From contig NZ_JACIIX010000005.1 of NCBI RefSeq assembly GCF_014205675.1, forward strand, positions 104,214 to 168,213: a stretch of DNA of 64,000 nt, given 5' to 3'. The notes beneath the pieces are model-generated. The model searched no databases, had not been told where the DNA came from, and saw only the letters and a list, made by a program, of their open reading frames with translations. The stretch comes from Novispirillum itersonii (lineage in GTDB: Bacteria > Pseudomonadota > Alphaproteobacteria > Rhodospirillales > Rhodospirillaceae). Below, piece by piece: positions 8,344-18,105 of the stretch; positions within the stretch are counted from its first letter, which is position 1, and each line of letters opens with the position of its first letter. A program made the position numbers and the translations under genes.

Positions 8344-10710
8344 TTACCCCACCGGGGCAGCTTCCGGGGCGGTGATGTACTTGCTGATATCCACCTCGTC
8401 CATCTGCTCCGGCAGCAGGAAGCGTTCGGCATAGGTGCGGTAGACGCCGGAGGTCAGGAACAGGTCGAACAGGTCGCCGTCGATGTGCTTGTCCTTCTTG
8501 AAGAACGACAGGATCTTCACCGATTCCGACAGACTCTTGGCCTTTTTGTACGGGCGGTCGGAGGCGGTCAGTGCCTCGAAGATATCGGCGATCGCCATGA
8601 TGCGGGCCGGGATTGACAGGCTGTCGGCATCCAGCTTGCGCGGATAGCCGGTGCCGATCATGGTTTCGTGGTGGGTTCCGGCGTATTCCGGCACGCGCTT
8701 CAGATGCTTGGGGAACGGCAGACCTTCCAGCATGGCGATGGTCTGCATGATGTGTTCGTTGATCTTGAAGCGCTCTTCCTCCGACAGCGTACCCCGGCTG
8801 ACCGACAGGTTGTAGACTTCGCCGAAGTTATACAGCGCCTCGGGGATTTTGGTCTGGAAGCCGAGATCCTTGTAGCGTTCCAGCCCGCCCGGCGGGCGCG
8901 GAATGATGTGCCACGGCTTGTCGTCCAGCAGCTTTTCCTGCACCGGCAGCGCCGGGGCTTCGGCCGGGAAACGCTTCAGTTCCTCATGCGACAGGCCGAG
9001 GCGGTCATCCAGCGTGCGGGTCCATTCCTGAGCGCCGATCTGCTTCAGGCGTTCCACCTTGTCCGGGGCCATAAACTCGCCGCCGACGTTACATTCGGCG
9101 AGGAAGGCGAAGTCCTCGCGCAGCTGGGCCTGCCGTTCTTCCAGCCGGGCGCGCAGGGCCGGTTCGTCCTCCTGCCCGGCGATCAGGCCGCGCAGGTAGT
9201 CGATCATCGCGTCACGCAGCAGCACCTCGAAGCGGGTCCGCACCTCGTGGATACGGTTGTAGATGGTTTCCAGCTTGGTGGCCTTATCGACCACGTATTC
9301 CGGCGTCACCACCTTGCCGCAGTCGTGCAGCCACGCCCCGATCTTGAATTCGCGCCATTCTTCCTCAGTCCGGAAGGCGAAGTCGGCCAGCGGGCCGCTG
9401 CTGACCTTCCCGGCTTCCTCGGCCAGCATCAGCGCCAGTTCCGGCACCCGTTCGCAGTGGCCGCCGGTATAGGGCGACTTGGCGTCGATGGCCCCGGCGA
9501 TGATCTTGATCATCGAGTCCATCAACTCTTCCTGCGCATCCAGAAGCTGGCGGTTATACAGGGCGGTGGCCGCCTGTGCCGCCAGCGCTTCGACAAAGCT
9601 CTGGATATCCGGGTCGAAGGGGATGATGTCGCCGGTGCCCGGCACCCGGGCATTGATCAGCTGCAACGCCCCGATCACCTCGCCGCCGCGCGGCTTCAGC
9701 GGCACGGTCAGGAACGACTGTGACCGGTAGCCGTTGCGCTGGTCAAACACCTTGGTCCCGGAGAAGTCAAACTGTGCCGAATCATAGGCATCAACGATGT
9801 TGACGGTCTTTTCGGTGTTGACGCAGTAGCTGACCACGTTGTTGTGGTTCGGCTTGCCCGCCGCATCGCGCAGCGGCACCGCCGGAATCTCCGGCAGATC
9901 CCCCGAGGCCCCGCCGACCGCCACCTTCAGGGTGTCGTTGCGCAGGATCTGGAAGCGCAGGGTTTCGTCTTCGGTGCGGATGTACAGGGTGCCGCCGTCG
10001 GCGTTTGTCAGGTCCTTCGCCCCCATCAGGATCTTTTCCATCAGGGTGTTGCTGTCCTTTTCCGCCGACAGGCCGATGCCCAGCCGCACCAGCTTTTCCA
10101 GCTTGCTCTGCGCCAGTTCCAGCGCATTGGCCTTGCTGGCCAGCGATCCTTTCATCGACTCAAAGGCACCGGCCAGCGCATCGAATTCGATGATCATCGA
10201 ATCCTTGGGGCTGGAGCCGGAGAAATCAAAACCCTGCACCCGCTGCGCTTCAGCAGCCAAAGCCCGGACGGTGGAGGCCAGACGGCCGGAGGCAATCACC
10301 GCCACCGGCAGGATGATCAGCATCACCACCGCGATCAGCAGCAGCGTGCGGTGCTGCATGGTGCGGATATGGCCGGTGAAGTCCTCAAACGGGGCCACCA
10401 CGGCAATGCTCAGGGACTGACCGCCGGGGGCTTTCCAGTCGCTGATATGGGTCATCATCGCGGTGCCGCCGACATCCAGATGATGCATGCGCGGCCCCTG
10501 ACCGGACGCCAGAACCGCCCCCAAGGCCGCCCCCAGCGGGACCGGGGCGGTTTCCAGTGCCGACAGCGGCGGCAGGCTGCCGAGCAGGCCGCTGCCCGCC
10601 GCCAGCACCTTACGCTGGCCGTCCAGCACCACCACCCCGCCATTGGCGGAAATCTTCTGACCGCTGATAAACTCCGCCAGCCCGGCGAGGGTGATATCCA
10701 CCCCGACCAC
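8344..10710 (-). CDS. GAF/HD-GYP cyclic-di-GMP phosphodiesterase, with truncated sensor region
   Basis: 788 residues. The order is: remnant of a periplasmic dCache sensor (VVGVDITLAGLAEFI), a membrane helix (TLLLIAVVMLIILPVAVIA), a HAMP-like linker, a GAF domain, then an HD-GYP domain with HCERV, WLHDCGK, HHE and GTGYP motifs, plus the roughly 130-residue insert seen in one HD-GYP subclass. All catalytic motifs look intact, predicting hydrolysis of cyclic di-GMP. The 5' end is abnormal: the first membrane helix lies just upstream in another frame (10710-10802) and most of the dCache domain is absent. GTG 10710 is only the first possible start in this frame, so the gene may be inactive. Confidence 0.8.
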   Translation of the reverse strand: MVGVDITLAGLAEFISGQKISANGGVVVLDGQRKVLAAGSGLLGSLPPLSALETAPVPLGAALGAVLASGQGPRMHHLDVGGTAMMTHISDWKAPGGQSLSIAVVAPFEDFTGHIRTMQHRTLLLIAVVMLIILPVAVIASGRLASTVRALAAEAQRVQGFDFSGSSPKDSMIIEFDALAGAFESMKGSLASKANALELAQSKLEKLVRLGIGLSAEKDSNTLMEKILMGAKDLTNADGGTLYIRTEDETLRFQILRNDTLKVAVGGASGDLPEIPAVPLRDAAGKPNHNNVVSYCVNTEKTVNIVDAYDSAQFDFSGTKVFDQRNGYRSQSFLTVPLKPRGGEVIGALQLINARVPGTGDIIPFDPDIQSFVEALAAQAATALYNRQLLDAQEELMDSMIKIIAGAIDAKSPYTGGHCERVPELALMLAEEAGKVSSGPLADFAFRTEEEWREFKIGAWLHDCGKVVTPEYVVDKATKLETIYNRIHEVRTRFEVLLRDAMIDYLRGLIAGQEDEPALRARLEERQAQLREDFAFLAECNVGGEFMAPDKVERLKQIGAQEWTRTLDDRLGLSHEELKRFPAEAPALPVQEKLLDDKPWHIIPRPPGGLERYKDLGFQTKIPEALYNFGEVYNLSVSRGTLSEEERFKINEHIMQTIAMLEGLPFPKHLKRVPEYAGTHHETMIGTGYPRKLDADSLSIPARIMAIADIFEALTASDRPYKKAKSLSESVKILSFFKKDKHIDGDLFDLFLTSGVYRTYAERFLLPEQMDEVDISKYITAPEAAPVG

Positions 10711-10802
10711 CCCGTCGCCGCCGTCACCAGCGCGATCACCGCCAGAATGGCCGTGGTCACGCTGACCTGAAAGCGCAGCCGGAACCGCCCTGCCTGCCCC
10801 AT
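10708..10802 (-). pseudogene. Detached 5' end of the HD-GYP gene (signal anchor, out of frame)
   Basis: From ATG 10802 the sequence reads MGQAGRFRLRFQVSVTTAIL and on into a clear membrane anchor (AVIALVTAA). That is exactly the N-terminus expected for the downstream dCache-HAMP-GAF-HD-GYP protein. After VTAATG this frame turns into nonsense, while the neighbouring frame begins GDGVVGVDITL, the distal half of a dCache domain. This is best explained by an internal deletion that removed the proximal dCache domain and shifted the frame. Confidence 0.65.
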
Positions 10803-10941
10803 CCCCAGATCCCTACCCTGTTGGACTACCCCCGGTACCGTGGGTACAGATACAACCCCACGATGGGGAGAGCTTACCCGGTTTCGCACTGCATCAAAAG
10901 CGGGAATGACGGGGCGGACGGGCGGGGGCAGCGGCGGACGG

Positions 10942-12195
<1,254 letters not shown>

Positions 12196-12262
12196 ATGCC
12201 TGAACGGCGCATAAATGGGGCAGATCTTCCGTCAGCCGTGCGTTTAAGGTAAGAATGAACAG

Positions 12263-13174
12263 ATGGATGTCCCCTCCGATCTCGCCTTTTTCGCCACCCT
12301 CGCCCGCCACGGCACACTGGCCGCCGCCGCGCAGGACCTTGGCATCACCGCCCCCGCCGTCAGCCGCCGCCTGAGTGCGCTGGAATCCCGGCTGGGGGTG
12401 CGCCTGCTCAACCGCACCACCCGCCGCCAGAGCCTGACCGCCGAAGGGGAGCGCTACCTGAACGAAGGCCGCCGCATTCTGGCCGACCTCGAGGCGCTGG
12501 AACGCAGCCTGACCGCCGCCCGCGACACCCCGCGCGGCCTGCTGCGCATCAACACCGGCATCGGCTTCGGCCGCCGCCACCTTGGCCCCGCCGTCAGCGA
12601 CTTCACCCGCCGCTATCCGGAAGTTGAGGCCATCCTCCACCTCAGCGACCGGCCGATGGATCTGGCCGCCGAAGGCTTCGACCTGTGTACCCGCATCGGG
12701 CTGGGCAGCGATACCGGCCTGATCAGCCGCAAAATCGCCACCAACCACCGCTTCCTCGCCGCCGCGCCGGACTACCTCGCCCGCCACCCGGCCCCGCAGA
12801 CCCCGCACGACCTGCAACACCACCAGTGCATCGTCATCCGCGAATACTTCGGGGCCTACAACAGCTGGCCGCTGGTCTGCGGTGACCGCCGCGTCACCGT
12901 CAAGGTCAGCGGTGCGCTGGCCAGCAACCACGGCGAAGTGGCGGTGGACTGGGCACTTGCCGGACACGGAATCATCCTGCGCTCCCAGTGGGATATCGCC
13001 CGCGACCTGCGCGCCGGGCGGCTGGTGCGGGTGCTGCCGGACTGGTGCGGCGTCGATACCGACATCTACGCCCAGACCCTGCCGCGCCTTCAGACCTCGG
13101 CCAAAGTCACCGCCTTCCTCGACTTCCTCACCGACCGCTTCGCCGATCACCGCCGGTCGGAGGAATACTGGTAG
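12263..13174 (+). CDS. LysR-family transcriptional regulator
   Basis: 303 residues. The N-terminal winged helix-turn-helix is typical (FFATLARHGTLAAAAQDLGI, then VSRRLSALESRLGVRLLNRTTRR), followed by a two-lobed effector domain (AVSDFTRRYPEVEAILHLSD). It belongs to the large group with a DVPSDLAFF-like start. Its target is probably the divergent TauE/SafE exporter operon, since LysR genes usually sit next to what they control. The inducer is unknown. Confidence 0.93.
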   Translation: MDVPSDLAFFATLARHGTLAAAAQDLGITAPAVSRRLSALESRLGVRLLNRTTRRQSLTAEGERYLNEGRRILADLEALERSLTAARDTPRGLLRINTGIGFGRRHLGPAVSDFTRRYPEVEAILHLSDRPMDLAAEGFDLCTRIGLGSDTGLISRKIATNHRFLAAAPDYLARHPAPQTPHDLQHHQCIVIREYFGAYNSWPLVCGDRRVTVKVSGALASNHGEVAVDWALAGHGIILRSQWDIARDLRAGRLVRVLPDWCGVDTDIYAQTLPRLQTSAKVTAFLDFLTDRFADHRRSEEYW

Positions 13175-13344
13175 AGGGTAGCGGGGGATGCGGGATGCGG
13201 AAGGATGCGGGCGGCAGGATGACGGCGCTGGATGATGGCGGGCGCTGGATGATGCGGGCGCTGCCCGCCCCCGCCGGGAGGCGCGGCCTCCCGGACCCCG
13301 TCGAGGGGGGCCGGGGCGCGGTTGCCGTGCCCCTCATGCCGGCT

Positions 13345-13855
13345 GTTTCAATCCACGCTCCCCCGTGAGGGAGCGACGGGCCGGGTCCTCGCCAAACGGC
13401 ACCGGGGACCGCAGTTTCAATCCACGCTCCCCCGTGAGGGAGCGACGCCTGCGGTGGGATCCTCCGGCGCGCCGCCGCCCGGTTTCAATCCACGCTCCCC
13501 CGTGAGGGAGCGACCGGCGATGAGCTTCCTTGTTGAAGAGTTGGGGAAATGTTTCAATCCACGCTCCCCCGTGAGGGAGCGACGCGCGACGAGACCGCTG
13601 GCAACGGCGGCGGGGAAGTTTCAATCCACGCTCCCCCGTGAGGGAGCGACCAGCGAGATTGCCACCCAGCTCATGGTACAGGCCGGCGTTTCAATCCACG
13701 CTCCCCCGTGAGGGAGCGACCGGCCCCGGTGTCACACTCCTCGACGGTGGCCGTGTTTCAATCCACGCTCCCCCGTGAGGGAGCGACTCAAGCGTTGGCA
13801 CGCGGTGGCACGGCGGTTCGAGGTTTCAATCCACGCTCCCCCGTGAGGGAGCGAC
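13345..13855 (-). CRISPR. CRISPR array 1: 8 repeats of 33 bp, 7 spacers (type I-C repeat)
   Basis: Repeats start at 13345, 13414, 13482, 13551, 13618, 13688, 13755 and 13823. Each reads GTTTCAATCCACGCTCCCCC then GTGAGGGAGCGAC, all identical. Spacers are 34-37 bp. Read on the minus strand the repeat ends in ATTGAAAC, the type I-C 5' handle, so the array is transcribed leftwards from a leader at 13856 and above. No degenerate terminal repeat is visible at 13345. No cas gene lies within 25 kb; the matching effector genes are at 39.9-46.5 kb. Confidence 0.97.
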
Positions 13856-14042
13856 CGGGTACCGGGCACAGCCTTGACCCACAAGCCAAAATACACCCTC
13901 TACCGCGAACCGGCAAATCCCTCCTGACATTCCGCGTCATCGTTCCACAGTCGGAACTATTTATCCTGCAAATTCAACCTCTTCCGTCACCGCGAACCCC
14001 CCGGAGTCGCAGCACCCGCTTGCGGTTCGCGGTGGAAACAGA
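13856..14042 (-). promoter_or_regulatory. CRISPR leader of array 1
   Basis: About 190 bp homologous to the leader of array 2 (39573-39758), sharing AAAATACACCCTCTACCGCG and a CCGCGAACCCCCCGGAGTCG block. It holds ACCGCGAACC at 13902 and 13989 and its inverse GGTTCGCGGT at 14024. Distances from the first repeat and between copies are identical in the other leader. It should contain the promoter of the pre-crRNA, reading leftwards. Confidence 0.8.
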
Positions 14043-14081
14043 AATCCCCCGGCCCGGCACAGCAGGCCGGATCCGGGGGAT
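14043..14081 (-). terminator. Hairpin terminator upstream of leader 1
   Basis: ATCCCCCGG pairs with CCGGGGGAT around an inner CCCGGC/GCCGG stem. On the minus strand it would end transcripts coming from the PepSY gene before the CRISPR leader. A second symmetrical sequence, AAGCCTTTTTCCCGAAAAAGGCTT, lies just beyond (about 14128-14151); it also occurs beside leader 2. Confidence 0.65.
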
Positions 14082-14185
14082 CTGTAACCAGACTCAGATC
14101 AGCAGGCTTTTTGGGTCAAGCCTTTTTCCCGAAAAAGGCTTGGGTCCCACCGTCCAAAGGACGGTCCCCTGCCCCGTCCCCGGCC

Positions 14186-15661
14186 TTACTCCGCCGCCGC
14201 GCGGGCTTCGGCGCGGCGGGCGCGGGCGCGGCTGGCGATCTGCCAGCGGACGACATCGACCAGCAGGAAGGCCAGCAGGCTGACCCCCATCACCGGCAGG
14301 GCGTACCCGAGACCGGCGGCGACCAGCACGCTGCCGACTTTCCACAGCGGGGACAGGGCCTGCCATGCCTTCACCACGGTGCGGGCCGGGGTGCCGGGGG
14401 CCGGGCGGCGCTTCCACCACAGGCTGTAGCCATAGACGATGGACATACAGAGCGCCGAGCCCAGCGCCACCATCACGATCTGGTTGATCAGGCCGAACTT
14501 GATGCCCATGTGGATGTCGATGCCCCAGCGGATCAGCTTGGGGATGATCGTAAAGGTATCGAAATCGGCGCGGCTGGTGATAGTCATCGTGCGCGGATCA
14601 ATGGCGATGGTATCGACCTGCGTCGGGGTGGAGCGGTCGTATTCCCGCACCATCCATGCCTTTTCCGGCACCTTGGACGGGCGGATTTCCATCAGCGGGC
14701 TGTCGATGCCGCCCTTGATGGCGGTGGCGTAGACCGCGTCGATCAGCGCCGCCGGATCGGGCACGGCCCCGGCGGGAGCATTGGCGACGGCAGCGGCGGC
14801 CATATGCTGGGCGTGGTCGGCATGGTCCGCCGAGACCGCCGGAGCGGCCGGGGCCGCCGGATCAATCTTCAGCGAGACGGACGGCGTCACCCAGCCCAGC
14901 GACATCCGCAGGGCATCAATGTTATCCCCGGCGTACTTCGACCACGTCAGGCCGGTGATCGACAGGAACGCCAGCCCCAGCGCCACCCACAGGCCGGTGG
15001 TGCTGTGCAGGCGGCGGGTGCGCGCCACCGGCGTGATCCGGGCACCGGAGGCCACGGCGGCGGCATCGCCCTTGCGGCGCGACAGCCACAGCACCACCCC
15101 GCCCAGCGTCGCCAGCCACAGCCACGACGCCGCCAGTTCGCTGTAATTCCGCCCCAGATCGCCCAGCATCAGATTGCGGTGGAACTTGTCGATCGCCAGC
15201 CGCAGCGGCAGCACCCCGGAGGTGCCATAGACCGTCAGGTCACCCCGGATTTCCAGCGTCACCGGATCGACGAAAACCGCCTGCGTTTCGGACTCGCCCA
15301 GCTTGGGGTCGGTGAACATCACGCGGGTGGTGCGGCCCGGCGCGGTGGCCGGACGCACGGCAAACACCGGGCGGCCATCCTTCAGATAGGCGCGGGCGGC
15401 ATCCACCTGATCGCCCAGACTGCGGGCCGGGCCGGTGCTGGGGGTGGTCAACGCATCGCGGAAAAGCGCGTTCTCAATCTGCGGGGTCAGGACGTAGAGA
15501 ACGCCGGTGACGGCGGCGATCAGGATGAACGGGCCGACGAACAGGCCGACGTAAAAATGCAGCCGCAGGATAAAATCCAGAATCTCGCGGCGCAGGCCGG
15601 CGGAAGGCGCAGCAGCGGGGGTGCCAACCGGCGGCACGCCGGAGGGAGCTGTGGTGGTCAT
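14186..15661 (-). CDS. PepSY-associated TM protein (iron-regulated membrane protein, PiuB-like)
   Basis: 491 residues. A first membrane helix (FYVGLFVGPFILIAAVTGVLY), PepSY-type periplasmic domains, then further helices including LHSTTGLWVALGLAFLSITG and a last pair near the C-terminus. This architecture belongs to proteins reducing or handling siderophore- or haem-bound iron in the inner membrane. It follows a small Cys-containing gene (15746-16177) across a spacer that is repeated almost exactly before the ABC binding-protein gene, which links both to iron uptake. A short hairpin (15663-15677) covers its ribosome site. Confidence 0.88.
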   Translation of the reverse strand: MTTTAPSGVPPVGTPAAAPSAGLRREILDFILRLHFYVGLFVGPFILIAAVTGVLYVLTPQIENALFRDALTTPSTGPARSLGDQVDAARAYLKDGRPVFAVRPATAPGRTTRVMFTDPKLGESETQAVFVDPVTLEIRGDLTVYGTSGVLPLRLAIDKFHRNLMLGDLGRNYSELAASWLWLATLGGVVLWLSRRKGDAAAVASGARITPVARTRRLHSTTGLWVALGLAFLSITGLTWSKYAGDNIDALRMSLGWVTPSVSLKIDPAAPAAPAVSADHADHAQHMAAAAVANAPAGAVPDPAALIDAVYATAIKGGIDSPLMEIRPSKVPEKAWMVREYDRSTPTQVDTIAIDPRTMTITSRADFDTFTIIPKLIRWGIDIHMGIKFGLINQIVMVALGSALCMSIVYGYSLWWKRRPAPGTPARTVVKAWQALSPLWKVGSVLVAAGLGYALPVMGVSLLAFLLVDVVRWQIASRARARRAEARAAAE

Positions 15662-15662
15662 G

Positions 15663-15677
15663 ACGGAAAGGCTCCGT
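15663..15677 (-). promoter_or_regulatory. RBS-covering hairpin before the PepSY gene
   Basis: On the minus strand ACGGA-GCCTT-TCCGT forms a 5-bp stem one base before the ATG, burying the GGAG ribosome site. The same stem with one loop change occurs at 19237-19251 before the binding-protein gene. This suggests translational control, though the stem is short. Confidence 0.4.
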
Positions 15678-15745
15678 GAAAACAGGGATGGGGTCCGCCC
15701 CCGCCGGAGAAACCCCGGCAGGACGGCGGACGGATCACACAGTCA

Positions 15746-16177
15746 TCACGAAAACAGGGGTGGCCCCCGGGCCGACAGGCGCAGCGGCGGCCCGGACGGG
15801 ACCGGGGTACTGACCGCACTGTCCCACAGCCGCGCCACCACCGGGGTCCCCGGCAGCGGCAGCAGCACCGTTGCCCGCAGCAGCAGCGGCGCGGCGGCAC
15901 AGGCGGTCTGGCACACCACGCCGCAGTCATGCCGGGTCACTCCGCCCCCGGACTCAGGGCCAGAGACCATCCCGGCATCGGTACACAGGATCAGGGCATC
16001 ACTGCCCAGCCCGATGCCCTGCGGCAGCACCGGCCCGCCCAGAAACGCCTGAAGCAGCAGCACGCAGACCGTTATCAGAACGGTCCACTGCGCTGTCAGG
16101 CTGCCGGGCGGCAGTCTGTTCCGGGCCAGAGGGCCAGCGGGCGCTCTGCGGAATAGGGGGGCTGCGGGTGTGGTCAT
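15746..16177 (-). CDS. Small membrane/secreted Cys-containing protein, DUF2946-like (copy 1)
   Basis: 143 residues with one membrane segment (WTVLITVCVLLLQAFLGG), a CTDAG motif and the cluster HDCGVVCQTACAA, then a Pro/Leu-rich tail ending RLSARGPPLFS. The shape resembles DUF2946 proteins found beside metal-uptake genes, with cysteines that may bind metal or redox-cycle outside the membrane; this is a tentative match. It is about 80% identical to 19317-19733. ATG 16177 matches the start of that paralogue; a GTG at 16201 is possible. Confidence 0.68.
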   Translation of the reverse strand: MTTPAAPLFRRAPAGPLARNRLPPGSLTAQWTVLITVCVLLLQAFLGGPVLPQGIGLGSDALILCTDAGMVSGPESGGGVTRHDCGVVCQTACAAAPLLLRATVLLPLPGTPVVARLWDSAVSTPVPSGPPLRLSARGPPLFS

Positions 16178-16292
16178 TCCCCTGCTGTGCCATAACCGCA
16201 CCGCGCTGTCACGCCCCTTTTTACGGCCGGAAAAGAGGCTTTCCCCTTACATGATAAGGACATAAACAAGATGTACTATCATACCCCAGCCA

Positions 16293-17042
16293 TCAGCCAT
16301 GGGCCCCCAGCGGCAGGATCGCCCGGTGCCCGGAGGGGGAGACCAGAATTTCCGCCTCAATCCCATAGACCCGGCGCAGGGCATCGGGGCTGATCACCGT
16401 CTCGAACGGTCCATCCCCGGCCACCCGGCCCTGATGCAGCAGCAGGATGCGGTCGGTGTGGCGGGCGGCAAGGTTCAGGTCGTGGATGGCAATCACGACC
16501 AGCGCCCCGGTCCGCTGCACATAGGCCCGCAGCCGGTCGAACACCTGCATCTGGTGGCGGATGTCCAGCGCGCTGGTGGCCTCGTCCAGCAGCAGCAGAT
16601 CCGGCTGACGCAACAGGCGCTGCGCCAGCAGCACCAGCTGCTGCTGCCCGCCGGACAGGATGTTCATGCTGCGGTCGTGCAGCCCGGCAATCCCGAACTC
16701 CTCCAGCGCGTGGATCGCCGCGTCCAGATCGGTGGCCTTTACCTGCCAGCCCAGCCGTTCATGACGGCCCAGCAGCACCGTCTCGGTCACGGTCAGGTCG
16801 GCCTGTACCAGCGCGTGCTGCGGCATATAGCCGATTTTCCCCAGCTCCACCGGCCTGCCGTGCCAGCGGATGGTGCCCGAGAACGGCAGCAGGGTGGCAA
16901 TGGCGTTGATCAGGGTGGATTTTCCGGTGCCGTTGGGGCCGATCAGGCCGACGATCTGGCCGGGCTGCAACGTACAGCCCACGGTGTCCAGAATGGTGGT
17001 CCGCCCCCGGCGGACGCCGACGGATGTCAGATCAAGGGTCAT
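16293..17042 (-). CDS. ABC transporter ATPase, FepC/BtuD-like (iron-chelate uptake)
   Basis: 249 residues with Walker A GPNGTGKST, the Q-loop MPQHALVQ, signature LSGGQQQLVLLAQ (variant of LSGGQ), Walker B LLLLDEATSAL and the H-loop histidine in AIHDLNLAARHTDRI. The HDLNLAxRH(T)D text is typical of FecE/FepC-type ATPases that power siderophore, haem or cobalamin import. It follows its permease by only a few bases and closes the three-gene importer operon. Confidence 0.93.
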   Translation of the reverse strand: MTLDLTSVGVRRGRTTILDTVGCTLQPGQIVGLIGPNGTGKSTLINAIATLLPFSGTIRWHGRPVELGKIGYMPQHALVQADLTVTETVLLGRHERLGWQVKATDLDAAIHALEEFGIAGLHDRSMNILSGGQQQLVLLAQRLLRQPDLLLLDEATSALDIRHQMQVFDRLRAYVQRTGALVVIAIHDLNLAARHTDRILLLHQGRVAGDGPFETVISPDALRRVYGIEAEILVSPSGHRAILPLGAHG

Positions 17043-17046
17043 GCGG

Positions 17047-18105
17047 TCAGCCCCCCTTCCGGCCACGCCGGGTGATGATGGCAAACAGGATCGGCACCCC
17101 GGCCACCGCCGTGATGATGCCGACCGGGATCACCGCACCGGGGGAGATCAGCTTGCCGAACACCGATGCCCCGATCAGGATCACCGCCCCGGTGACCGCC
17201 GCCAGCGGCAGGGCAAAGCGGTGATCTTCCCCCACCAGCGTGCGGGCGGCATGGGGCGCGATCAGCCCGATAAAGCCGATGGTGCCGACAAACGACACCG
17301 CCCCCGCCGTCAGCACCGCCACCAGCAGAAAGGTCCGCCGCCGCACCGCCTCGACCGGCACCCCGAGGCTCAGCGCCCCGGCATCGCCCAGCCGCAGCGT
17401 GGTCAGCGCCCAGATATCGCGCAGCACAAAGGGCAGGCTGCCCGCCAGAATCACCGCGCAGACGGTCACGCTGGTCCAGGTGGCTTTCAGCAGGCTGCCG
17501 AACAGCCAGAACACGATCTGCTGCAACACCTCCGGCGAGGCCAGAAACTGTAACAGCGACTGCACCGACTGGAAGAAGAACAGAACGGCGATACCGCCCA
17601 GCACCAGAATTTCCGGCGAGGCGCTGCGCAGCCGGGCCACCAGATAGACCAGCCCGCAGGCCACCAGCGTCATCGCAAACGCCGAGGCCGGAATCACCAG
17701 ATAGGACGGCAGCGGCACCAGACCGCCGAACATGATCGCCAGCGCCGCGCCAAACCCGGCGGCGGCGGAAAAGCCCAGCGTGAACGGGCTGGCCAGCGGG
17801 TTGCCGAGGATGGTTTGCATCTGCAATCCGGCCAGCCCCAGACAGGCCCCGACCAGCGCCCCCATCAGGGTCTGCGGCATCCGCAGATCCCACAGGATTG
17901 TGGCAACCCCCCGGCTGGCCCCGTGCGGGCCATCGGCCAGCCCTTTCAGCACCACCGGCAGCGGCATCCCCGATGGCCCGGTGGTCAGGTCCAGCATCAT
18001 CAGCAGGGCCAGCACCAGCACGGCGGCGACAATCATCGCCACCCGCCGGGCCGATGCGCGGCGGTAGGCACCGCGCATCGTTTCCGCAGACATCACACCC
18101 GTCAT
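17047..18105 (-). CDS. FecCD-family ABC transporter permease
   Basis: 352 residues, around ten membrane helices, with the FecCD signatures RMPQTLMGALVGACLGLAG, LGNPLASPFTLGFS and FIGLIAPHAARTLVGEDHR, the last being the cytoplasmic coupling helix region. It forms the inner-membrane channel for a chelated metal. The start ATG 18105 overlaps the stop of the binding-protein gene by 4 nt (ATGA), so translation is coupled. Confidence 0.94.
   Translation of the reverse strand: MTGVMSAETMRGAYRRASARRVAMIVAAVLVLALLMMLDLTTGPSGMPLPVVLKGLADGPHGASRGVATILWDLRMPQTLMGALVGACLGLAGLQMQTILGNPLASPFTLGFSAAAGFGAALAIMFGGLVPLPSYLVIPASAFAMTLVACGLVYLVARLRSASPEILVLGGIAVLFFFQSVQSLLQFLASPEVLQQIVFWLFGSLLKATWTSVTVCAVILAGSLPFVLRDIWALTTLRLGDAGALSLGVPVEAVRRRTFLLVAVLTAGAVSFVGTIGFIGLIAPHAARTLVGEDHRFALPLAAVTGAVILIGASVFGKLISPGAVIPVGIITAVAGVPILFAIITRRGRKGG

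Larger units (their letters stand above)
15662..16195 (-). repeat. Duplicated segment, copy 1 (small Cys protein gene plus leader spacer)
   Basis: This segment is strongly similar to 19236-19760 in the same orientation: the entire small-protein gene, its upstream bases (GCGGTTATGGCACAGCAGGG) and the roughly 85-bp spacer before the following gene, including TGATTGTGT-like and GTTTTCACGGAGC text. The two copies precede different iron-uptake genes, so a regulatory-plus-coding cassette was duplicated. Confidence 0.85.

Noticed and set aside
13322..13711. Open frames across CRISPR arrays 1 and 2 on both strands
   Set aside because: The translated text is the repeat itself recurring every 66-69 bases; arrays are non-coding.
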